From the NCBI RefSeq assembly GCF_037055325.1, contig NZ_CP146373.1:1364001-1428000 (forward strand): 64,000 bases of DNA, written 5' to 3'. The DNA comes from Arachnia propionica (lineage in GTDB: Bacteria; Actinomycetota; Actinomycetes; Propionibacteriales; Propionibacteriaceae). Below are positions 51,060 through 58,201 of this stretch, piece by piece (within the stretch, counting starts at the first letter, position 1; each line of letters begins with the position of its first letter). The position numbers and the translations under genes were made by a program. The notes under the pieces are model-generated. The model was not told where the DNA came from. It saw only the letters and a program-made list of their open reading frames with translations, and searched no databases.

Positions 51060-51102
51060 CCAGATCCGCACAACCACCCAACGAGCACAACAGCAAACCG
51101 AT

Positions 51103-51141
51103 GCGCCGGATGCGGAGTTTTCCCGTATCCGGCGCTGCGTT
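51103..51141 (+). terminator. Hairpin followed by T-run
   Basis: Perfect 9-bp arms GCGCCGGAT/ATCCGGCGC (51103-51111 and 51127-51135), a 15-nt loop, then TGCGTTTT. It lies 44 bp after the truncated DinB-like copy and reads as an intrinsic terminator for plus-strand transcripts. Confidence 0.55.
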
Positions 51142-51313
51142 TTCCACTACCGGCGTTCCGGCTCTCCCCATGTCATCAGGCAGGTCTTTCTCGATCGCGC
51201 TTCGACCACGTCGCAATTCCAGAAGACCGTTGCGCAGTCGACAATTCGCCCCAGCCACCGGCCTGAATCCGCTCGCCAAAGGCACCACAGACTTCTTCTC
51301 CGGAGAGTCTTTC

Positions 51314-51342
51314 TTGACTTAACATTCGTCAAGGCTTAGCGT
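51314..51342 (+). promoter_or_regulatory. Promoter TTGACT-N17-TAGCGT of the protease gene
   Basis: The -35 box TTGACT (51314-51319) and -10 box TAGCGT (51337-51342) are 17 bp apart, the ideal spacing, and 46 bp before GTG 51389. A dyad CTTGAC-N9-GTCAAG (51313-51333) covers the -35 box, a suitable place for a repressor. Confidence 0.65.
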
Positions 51343-51388
51343 CAAAACTTAAGACCGCTGTTCGTATTCCGACGCGAGGTTGTTCAAC

Positions 51389-52336
51389 GTGAAAAAATTC
51401 CGAAATTCAATTACTTTGGTGGCTAGGACACTTGTGGTGACCACGGCCCTACTGGCCACGTCGTCCCTGGCGCTTCCCGCCACAGCGGATGACGACACAG
51501 ATCTGGAAACCACGGATGTGTCGCCAGTCGGTATCGATTCCTCCGGAAATCCCCTGTCATGGCACCCCAACAATTCCGAGGCCGCCAGCTCGGCGGATTC
51601 CGAGGACTCCGTTGCCGGACACGAGTCAGATTCAGCAGAATCCGCACCAAGCAGCGTCATCACAGGGGACGGTCGGATGCAGCTCACCGACACCACCTCC
51701 TATCCGAACTCGGCCATCGTCTACATCACCAAAGATGGGAAGACCCACTGCACGGGATGGATGATCTCGGCGGACACACTGGTCACTGCTGGGCATTGCG
51801 TGTACAGCTTCGAACGCGAGGAGTGGCTCTCAGGACTGGAGTTCAGCCCTGGAGCGAACGGCTCAGAACGCCCGTTCGAGACTGCGAAGGCAGCACAGAC
51901 CTGGACCGACACATCCTGGGTGAAGAAAGGAAGCCCTCTGCTCGACTGGGGAGTGGTCAAGCTCGACAAACAGCTTGGAGAGCGCAGTGGCTGGTTCGGT
52001 TTTACCTGGCGTCCCGGAGAGTACAAGGACGTCAAGACCGAACTACGTGGATATCCAGATGACAAGAACCCGGGAGAACTCTGGGGCATGAGCGGAACGG
52101 TGGCGGTGAGCCGGGGCAACCAGCTCTGCTACTCGATGTCCACCCATTCCGCCCAGAGCGGATCCCCCCTCTACATGCCCGACGAGGCCCTCGTGATAGG
52201 AATTCACGCCTACGGGAAAGGCCCAGGACGGTTCACCAGCCGCGAATGCCCCAGCCAGTACAACGCTGGGACGAGAATCACCAAAGGACTCTTCGAACTA
52301 TTCCTCGACCTGAGATCCCGGGCCAGCGCGGAATAG
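51389..52336 (+). CDS. Secreted trypsin-like (V8/glutamyl-endopeptidase-type) serine protease
   Basis: 315 residues from GTG 51389 (GAGG eight nucleotides upstream). A basic start, a hydrophobic core VVTTALLATSSLAL and a signal-peptidase site near PATA-DD give secretion. An acidic Ser/Asp/Glu-rich pro-region runs to about residue 85. The chymotrypsin-fold catalytic triad is His in VTAGHCVY, Asp in LLDWGVVKLD and Ser in SAQSGSPLY. The two cysteine pairs (HCTGW...GHC and LCYS...REC) could form disulfides. No neighbours of related function. Confidence 0.9.
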   Translation: MKKFRNSITLVARTLVVTTALLATSSLALPATADDDTDLETTDVSPVGIDSSGNPLSWHPNNSEAASSADSEDSVAGHESDSAESAPSSVITGDGRMQLTDTTSYPNSAIVYITKDGKTHCTGWMISADTLVTAGHCVYSFEREEWLSGLEFSPGANGSERPFETAKAAQTWTDTSWVKKGSPLLDWGVVKLDKQLGERSGWFGFTWRPGEYKDVKTELRGYPDDKNPGELWGMSGTVAVSRGNQLCYSMSTHSAQSGSPLYMPDEALVIGIHAYGKGPGRFTSRECPSQYNAGTRITKGLFELFLDLRSRASAE

Positions 52337-53104
52337 CCCCAGCCGAAGCAGGCCCACCAGGACCGCCGCATCAACCGGTGGGGCAGCATCGTGGCCTTCA
52401 CACGGGAGGGGGAGAACGCGCTACAAAAGTCCCCGGAGGACCTCCGCTTTCCTCCCCGACATCCTGACCGAGCGACCCTCTCGGCACCATCGCGTTAAAC
52501 GAGTCGATGACCCAGCTGAGCACCGCCCTGGAGAAGCACCGTGACCCGACCAGGAAGGCGAGAGGCAGGAAAGACACAGAACTGCGACGGTGATGTTCTC
52601 CGGGTCTCGAGGCCCCACCGTTTCTTTGACACGGATGCACCACAGCCCCGGAAGAAAAGGGATCAGAGACCCTTGCAGGGAAATCACTGACCCCGGAGCT
52701 CGGCAGGCTCAACACGCACTTATTTTGCGGACAATCTGAAAGACCTAATACAATAAACCGACTTCACCGGTCGCTATGACCGGATGCCCTGAAAGAATGG
52801 CAAAGATGAAGTCTGTGAAGTCTTGCGATTTCCAGCAGAAAGACAGTGGGGGTTGATGATATCGTCGCAATGGCGCTTGACAAGGTGGGATGCACGGCGG
52901 GGGTTCTACCCAGGAAGCCGGAATTTCGCTAGTTCACTTCGGCCTTCAAACCCACAACTCCTAGAAGCGTGGTCCCAGAAACCACACCCATGTCCCACAA
53001 GCAGGTACTCGGCACGAAACTGTGATCCGGACGTGACCACTGCTCCCGGTCAGGGTGACATCCCACCTCATGTGAGCAAGAACAGCTGAAGGCGAGGTGC
53101 CTTG
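52337..53104. other. Intergenic region with possible decayed coding remnants
   Basis: About 770 bp. Two short plus-strand stretches look protein-like: RRINRWGSIVAFTREGENAL (from ~52357) and ESMTQLSTALEKHRDPTRKA (from ~52503). They are in different frames, lack starts, and end at stops. No family is recognised. A degraded gene or mobile-element scar is the likely explanation; nothing else was found. Confidence 0.4.
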
Positions 53105-53809
53105 ATGGTCGTCATGTCCACAATCGTGGCCATTCTGATCCTCTGCCGGCTGCTCTTGAAGCATCTAGCAGCGCAATCTAAACACCCCAGGGGGCGGATT
53201 GGTGTATGGATGATGAGGCTCTGGAACATGGCCCATCTACCCATGGTCGAGTGGTCGCTTTCTCAGCTGCCACGTCGGTCCTTCGAGAACATCTTGGACA
53301 CCGGTGTCGGCAACGGCGCATCAACGGCGCTGCTCCACAGCCGGTTCCCCAGGAGCAGAATCATCGGGATCGACATCTCAGAAAAAGCCATCGCAGAAGC
53401 TGGGAGAAACAGAACCGCCAACGTCTTCTTCGATGTGAAAGACGTCGAGGACACGGGCTATCCAGGAGAGTCCTTCGACTTGGTATGCGCTTTCCAGACC
53501 CACTTCCACTGGCCCTACCTGGAGAATTCTCTGCGCGAGTTGAGGCGTCTCATGGCCGATGATGGGCTGTTGATCATCGCCTGCGAGCAGAAAAAGATCT
53601 CCTACTTTCTGCCTCGTTTGGAGCAGGATGACGATCTGCGCTCCTGGTTGATTGCCCTGGACCTGAACCTGACACAGACGGTGAGAAGAGCAGGCTGGGT
53701 CGCGTACCTGGTCGAGAAATTTCCCCGGCAATCCGCACCAGCAGCAGAGAAGGTTTCCCGTGAGCTATTCCTCCCTGCTCGTGGATTCCCTGACTCCAGC
53801 CTACGGTGA
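53105..53809 (+). CDS. Class I SAM-dependent methyltransferase
   Basis: 234 residues from ATG 53105 (GAGG seven nucleotides upstream). A hydrophobic N-terminal segment (VMSTIVAILILCRLLLKHL) suggests membrane attachment. The Rossmann-like methyltransferase core has motif I ILDTGVGNGASTALL, IIGIDISEKAI with the acidic ribose-binding residue, the FFDVKDVEDTG strand, and motif IV-like FDLVCAFQTHFHWP. The substrate is unknown; membrane-tethered small methyltransferases often act on lipids or quinones. Confidence 0.85.
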   Translation: MVVMSTIVAILILCRLLLKHLAAQSKHPRGRIGVWMMRLWNMAHLPMVEWSLSQLPRRSFENILDTGVGNGASTALLHSRFPRSRIIGIDISEKAIAEAGRNRTANVFFDVKDVEDTGYPGESFDLVCAFQTHFHWPYLENSLRELRRLMADDGLLIIACEQKKISYFLPRLEQDDDLRSWLIALDLNLTQTVRRAGWVAYLVEKFPRQSAPAAEKVSRELFLPARGFPDSSLR

Positions 53810-53848
53810 TCCCTTGAACAAGACACAAGCACATCCACGGCGGCGACG

Positions 53849-53890
53849 CGGGATCCTCTCCACTGTTCAGCAACGTCGGGGAGGATCCCG
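53849..53890. terminator. Bidirectional hairpin between convergent genes
   Basis: Perfect 10-bp arms CGGGATCCTC/GAGGATCCCG (53849-53858 and 53881-53890) with a 22-nt loop, in the gap between the stops of the methyltransferase (53809) and the histidine kinase (53929). Confidence 0.6.
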
Positions 53891-53928
53891 ATCACCCGAG
53901 ATCGATAGATTTCTTCGGGCCCAGAAAT

Positions 53929-54798
53929 CTACAACAACGGCAACCGCATTCTGACCGTGGTTCCCCGGCCCTGGATGGAGCTCAGTTCGCAGGAGCCGCC
54001 GAGCCTACGCAGCACAGCCGCCACCATCGGCAGCCCCAAACCGTTGCCGGGAATGTGCCGGACCTCTGTGGAGCGCGCCAACTCGCCCCAGACTTGGTCC
54101 ACCTCGGAGGCCGGGATGCCGCGTCCCGTGTCAGAGACGTCCACCACCACGCGCCCGCGTTCCTCCAAACCGCGCACCTCCAGCATCGCCCCTGGCGAAG
54201 AGTACTTCACAGCGTTACTCACCACGTTGTAGATGGCCAGGAACACCAGGTCACGGTCACCGCGTACCGGCGGCAGGGGACGTGGGGCCCGCGGAAAGGC
54301 CACCACTACCTCGCGGTCACCGGGCACCACGGTCTCGATCACCTCGGCGACCACCTCCGCCACGTCCACCGGCTCGTCGGCCACCGGATAGGAGTCGATC
54401 TCACTGATCTTGCGAAGCTCGGCAACCAGCGAGGCCAACCGATCGATCTGCACGCGCATCGACTCCGTAAGTGCCGGATCCCGCACCTCGCCGAGCCCCA
54501 CACGCAGGGCCATCAGGGGGTTCTTCAGTTCGTGGTCAAGGCGTCCCACAAAGGTGCGATGAGCCTCCCGCGCCTCCGCTCTGATGCCCTCCACGGCCTC
54601 CTTGACAGCTCTGGTGTTCCTAGAACGGTGCCATCTCAGCACCAGCACCACGATCAGCACAACCGCTCCCGCGAGCAGCGGCAGTGCCCACAGTTCAACA
54701 CCCACCTTGAACATCTGGGTCGCTCCTGCGACCCGCATCCCGACAGCCAGAAGCACCCCCATCACGGCGATCACCCAGGGCCACACTGGTTTTCTCAC
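53929..54798 (-). CDS. Sensor histidine kinase
   Basis: 289 residues. Two N-terminal membrane helices (WVIAVMGVLLAVGMRV, ALPLLAGAVVLIVVLVL) with almost no loop between them, so little room for an external sensor domain. DHp helix with His89 in RLDHELKNPL, ATPase motifs N in VSNAVKYSS, G1 in DTGRGIP and G2 in GNGLGLPM. The short loop suggests signalling through membrane state or a partner lipoprotein. Start overlaps the response-regulator stop by 4 nt; the two DUF3060 lipoproteins upstream are in the same transcript direction. Confidence 0.92.
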   Translation of the reverse strand: MRKPVWPWVIAVMGVLLAVGMRVAGATQMFKVGVELWALPLLAGAVVLIVVLVLRWHRSRNTRAVKEAVEGIRAEAREAHRTFVGRLDHELKNPLMALRVGLGEVRDPALTESMRVQIDRLASLVAELRKISEIDSYPVADEPVDVAEVVAEVIETVVPGDREVVVAFPRAPRPLPPVRGDRDLVFLAIYNVVSNAVKYSSPGAMLEVRGLEERGRVVVDVSDTGRGIPASEVDQVWGELARSTEVRHIPGNGLGLPMVAAVLRRLGGSCELSSIQGRGTTVRMRLPLL

Positions 54799-55490
54799 GC
54801 GACGCGCACCTCGGGATGAAAGCGATACCCGACACCTTGGACGGTGTCGATGACCTCGAGCCCCCGCGCCCCCAGTACCTTGCGAAGCTCGGCAACCCGA
54901 TGATCGACGGCGCGAGTGGTGATAGCGAATTCCACCCCCCAGACCTGTTCCAGGAGATGATCGCGGCTGAAGGTCTCTCCGTGGTGGACCATGAGGTATT
55001 CCAGCAAGGCAAGGGCTTTCGGGGTCAACTGCACCGTCTGCCCCCGCGCGGTGACCGTTTTGGCCAAGCGGTCGAGTTCCAACCCGCCGCCCCGGATGCG
55101 CGAGGCGTGGGTGAGAGTCCGACCCAGCTGGCCCCGTCGTAGGACCGCCCGGATCCGAGCTACCAGCTCGGCGGGATCAAAGGGTTTGTTGAGGTAGTCA
55201 TCGGCCCCCTTCTCGAGGGCGTCGGCCCGGGTTCCGGACTGTCCGACACCGGTCAACAGGATCACGGGAGTCCAGTCCCCTCCCCTGCGCAGCCTGGCCA
55301 GCACCTCCCGCCCATCGGCACGCGGCATCAACACGTCCAGGACGATCAGATCGGGATGCTGTTTCTCGACCACTTCGAGGGCCGCCACGCCATCGGCTGC
55401 GGTGAACGCGACAAACCCCGCCCGCTCCAGGGTGCGGGCTAGGTGGTCGCGGATCATGAGGTCGTCATCAACGACCAGGACCGAGCTCAC
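54795..55490 (-). CDS. OmpR-family response regulator
   Basis: 231 residues from GTG 55490, a 4-nt overlap (GTGA) with the stop of the upstream DUF3060 lipoprotein gene and no Shine-Dalgarno, so translational coupling is likely. Receiver domain with the acidic pocket DDD at 8-10, phospho-acceptor Asp52 in IVLDVLMP, and Lys in NKPFDP. Winged-helix output domain ending VDHRVAELRKVLG and VQGVGYRF. Confidence 0.92.
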   Translation of the reverse strand: MSSVLVVDDDLMIRDHLARTLERAGFVAFTAADGVAALEVVEKQHPDLIVLDVLMPRADGREVLARLRRGGDWTPVILLTGVGQSGTRADALEKGADDYLNKPFDPAELVARIRAVLRRGQLGRTLTHASRIRGGGLELDRLAKTVTARGQTVQLTPKALALLEYLMVHHGETFSRDHLLEQVWGVEFAITTRAVDHRVAELRKVLGARGLEVIDTVQGVGYRFHPEVRVA

Positions 55491-56077
55491 GAAAGGCTGT
55501 TGTCGCTACCCGTGTCGTTCTTCTTCGCGATGCCCTGGGATGCGATAGTGTTGCCGCTGCCGCTGACCGTGACCTCGTCGAGGTCATCAGTGACATTGAG
55601 GCTGTTGCCGCTGGAGGTGATCTCCACGTCGTCGAGTTCCTGACCGGTGACGGAGTTGCTGCCGCCGGAAAGGATCACCTTGTCAGCGGACTCGAAGGTG
55701 ACCTGGTTGCCGCTGCCGGTGATCTTGATGGTGTCGCAGTGTCCACTGAGGGTCACCACACCGTTGCTGGTGGAGACGTTCGGGTCCCCGACGCAGGGCT
55801 TGTCGTCGCTGTCGCCCTTGTTCTTGCCGTCGTTGTTGTCACCGGTGCTGCTCTTGTTGTCAGAGCCGCCGGCGCTCGCGGTGGCATTCGTGTCGTTTCC
55901 GTTGCTGGTGGTGGCCACGTTACCGGCGGATGGGGTGTTGGTTGCGCCGGCTTGGCTGGTCGAAACTGCCTGGGTGTTCCCGGCAGGTTTGGTCTCGGCA
56001 CCGGCGGAGCAGGCGCTCAGACCCAGAACCGTGATGGCGGCCGTGGCGATGGTGATGCGGATCAGGGTGGTCTTCAT
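55487..56077 (-). CDS. DUF3060 lipoprotein, copy 1
   Basis: 196 residues from ATG 56077 (GGAGA upstream). Lipobox LGLSAC, cysteine near residue 22, then a Ser/Thr/Asn/Asp-rich linker to ~95. The C-terminal half has short alternating beta repeats typical of DUF3060: ITGSGNQVTFESADKVILSG, EITSSGNSLNVT and VTVSGSGNTIAS, likely a small parallel beta-solenoid. A possible signal partner of the kinase downstream. Paralogue of the next gene. Confidence 0.85.
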   Translation of the reverse strand: MKTTLIRITIATAAITVLGLSACSAGAETKPAGNTQAVSTSQAGATNTPSAGNVATTSNGNDTNATASAGGSDNKSSTGDNNDGKNKGDSDDKPCVGDPNVSTSNGVVTLSGHCDTIKITGSGNQVTFESADKVILSGGSNSVTGQELDDVEITSSGNSLNVTDDLDEVTVSGSGNTIASQGIAKKNDTGSDNSLS

Positions 56078-56198
56078 GATGTCTCCAGGGTGTGACTGGT
56101 TTAAGGAGCAAGCGCATTGTGTCGGGTGAAAGATAGTGCGAGAACGCCCACCCATCCAAAACCGTGACCGGTCACGGATGAGTAGTGTGCCCGGAAGG

Positions 56199-56834
56199 TC
56201 AGTTGACGGCGTTCCCGGTGCCGGTATCGCTGACCTTCCCGACAGTTCCGGAGACCGTGACGGCATTGCCAGTGCCAGAAATGGTCACCTCATCGACGTC
56301 ACCGCTGGAGACGACGCCCGCCCCGTCTCCGGTGATCCTGAGAGACGTGATGTCACCACCTTTGACGGCCACCCCTGTCCCCTCGATGATCAGCGTGTCC
56401 ACCCAGTCGTACTCGACAACCGCCCCTGCACTTTTGATGACGATGGAATCGCAGTGTCCGGAAAAGCGGAGCACGGCGCCGGTTTCCTGCACCACCGAAT
56501 CCTTGTCGCAGTCGGCGGAGCGGATGCTTCCGGCACTGGCGGCGGCCCCTCCGGGACCGGCGGTGACACCAGGAGCAGAAACCCCGCCGGGACCGACCGT
56601 GACACCAGGAGCAGAAATCCCACCGGAACCGGTCTTGGTCTCCTCGGAAGATGTGCTCTTGCTCTCCGTCTGCTGGGTGGCCGGGGAGTTCGTCTGCGCC
56701 GGAGCCTGCTGGGAGCTGCCGGCGTTGCCGGAAGCATCCTGCGGTGTGGCCTCCACACCCGCGGTGCAGGCGGCAAACCCGAAGCTAGCGACGGCCAGGG
56801 CGGCGATGGCGGTGCGGGTGAGGATGGTCTTCAT
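56199..56834 (-). CDS. DUF3060 lipoprotein, copy 2
   Basis: 211 residues from ATG 56834 (AAGGAGT upstream). Lipobox FGFAAC, then a Gln/Ser/Thr/Gly-rich linker with a direct repeat of ISAPGVTVGPGG / VSAPGVTAGPGG (~residues 68-95). The C-terminal DUF3060 region has VVQETGAVLRFSGHCDSI, VVEYDWVDTLIIEG, and TISGTGNAVTVSG. First gene of the four-gene run lipoprotein-lipoprotein-regulator-kinase; a 121-bp gap separates it from copy 1. Confidence 0.85.
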   Translation of the reverse strand: MKTILTRTAIAALAVASFGFAACTAGVEATPQDASGNAGSSQQAPAQTNSPATQQTESKSTSSEETKTGSGGISAPGVTVGPGGVSAPGVTAGPGGAAASAGSIRSADCDKDSVVQETGAVLRFSGHCDSIVIKSAGAVVEYDWVDTLIIEGTGVAVKGGDITSLRITGDGAGVVSSGDVDEVTISGTGNAVTVSGTVGKVSDTGTGNAVN

Positions 56835-56979
56835 GGCTACTCCTTGGAGGAACGTGTTTCTCGCTTGATGACTCAAGCTTGTCGGTTTCGGACCTCGCAC
56901 GGCACGTTCGTCGCAGGATTGCGACAAACGCTGCACCGGCTTGCGGACGCGATGACCTCACGCACCCACCGATCTCCCG

Positions 56980-56985
56980 TAGGCT
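56980..56985 (+). promoter_or_regulatory. -10 box TAGGCT, probable leaderless start
   Basis: TAGGCT lies 7 nt before ATG 56993, and no Shine-Dalgarno precedes that ATG. Confidence 0.45.
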
Positions 56986-56992
56986 CCCCTAC

Positions 56993-58042
56993 ATGCATGG
57001 CGAGTACAAGGTCCCGGATGGAAAACTGGTGGCGGTTGACCTCGAGGTGGTCGACGGAAAACTGTCACAGGTGGTGGTCTCCGGGGATTTCTTCCTGGAA
57101 CCCGACGAAGCCCTCGACGACATTGTCCGAGCACTGACCGGCCTGCCCCACAACTCTTCGGTCGCCGACCTGGCCACAGCCATCAACTCCTGCCTGCCGA
57201 AGGACGCGCGACTGCTCGGTTTCACCCCGGAGGCCGTGGGCATCGCAGTGCGCCGTGCGCTGGGGCATGCCACGAACTGGGACGACCACACCTTCGACGT
57301 CATCGGTCCGGTCACCCTCGATCCGCGCCTGCACGTCGCCCTCGACGAGGTGCTGGCGGCGCGCATGGCCCGCGGCGAGATCGGGCCGTCGCTTCGGATC
57401 TGGGACTGGGACCAGCCCCTGGTGGTGATCGGTTCCTTCCAGAGCTACCGCAACGAGATCGACGAGGAGGGACGTGAACGCCACGGCATCAATGTGGTGC
57501 GGCGCATCACAGGTGGTGGCGCGATGTTCATGGAGCCGGGGAACTGCGTCACCTACTCGCTGCTGGTACCAGGCTCCCTGGTGGAGGGCATGAGCTTCGA
57601 ACGCAGTTACGAGTTCCTCGACCAGTGGGTGATGGGAGCCCTTGCAGAGCTGGGGGTGAAGGCTCGTTACGTGCCGTTGAACGACATCGCCTCGGACAAG
57701 GGCAAGATCGCGGGTGCGGCGCAGCGCCGGCTGACCAGCGGTGTGGTGCTGCACCACGTGACGATGGCCTATGACATCGACGCCGACAAGATGCTGCAGG
57801 TACTGCGGATCGGACGGGAGAAGCTCTCGGACAAGGGGACGAAATCAGCAAACAAGCGCGTCGACCCGCTGCGTTCGCAGACCCGCCTGCCCCGTGGCCA
57901 GATCATCGACTCCTTCCTGAAGCACTTCGAGTCGCGCTACTCCACCCGTCGTCGCGACTACACCGACGGCGAGCTCACGGCTGCCGCTGAGCTGGTGGAG
58001 AAGAAATTCGCCACCCCGGAGTGGACCCATCGCGTTCCCTGA
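56993..58042 (+). CDS. Lipoate-protein ligase A family, accessory domain first
   Basis: 349 residues from ATG 56993. The first ~90 residues (MHGEYKVPDGKLVAVDLEVV, then GDFFLEPDEALDDI) match the small accessory domain that sits at the C-terminus of E. coli LplA. The catalytic BPL/LPL domain follows, with VVRRITGGGAMFMEPGN near 170 (the lipoyl-AMP loop) and DKGKIAGAAQRR near 237 with the conserved lysine. It attaches lipoate or octanoate to E2 and GcvH lipoyl domains. The swapped order is known in actinobacterial homologues. Not linked to an operon here, but the window has an E2 client at 36752. Confidence 0.85.
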   Translation: MHGEYKVPDGKLVAVDLEVVDGKLSQVVVSGDFFLEPDEALDDIVRALTGLPHNSSVADLATAINSCLPKDARLLGFTPEAVGIAVRRALGHATNWDDHTFDVIGPVTLDPRLHVALDEVLAARMARGEIGPSLRIWDWDQPLVVIGSFQSYRNEIDEEGRERHGINVVRRITGGGAMFMEPGNCVTYSLLVPGSLVEGMSFERSYEFLDQWVMGALAELGVKARYVPLNDIASDKGKIAGAAQRRLTSGVVLHHVTMAYDIDADKMLQVLRIGREKLSDKGTKSANKRVDPLRSQTRLPRGQIIDSFLKHFESRYSTRRRDYTDGELTAAAELVEKKFATPEWTHRVP

Positions 58043-58201
58043 CCCGGTGGGGGTTTCGGCAGGACCGTGGACTTCCAGGGACACCCAGTATCGCTTCACG
58101 ACACCCCTTGTGGCCGGTGAGTCTGGTCTCAGCGCAACCAGAACGTAAAGTGTTGTGAACGATGTCCAATCGTGCCGTCAGTTCAGGAGACCGGAGCGGA
58201 C

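Larger units (their letters stand above)
51060..51388. other. Intergenic region with hairpin and promoter of the protease gene
   Basis: No gene. It holds a terminator-like hairpin at its left end (51103-51135) and a well-formed promoter at its right end (51314-51342). Confidence 0.6.
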
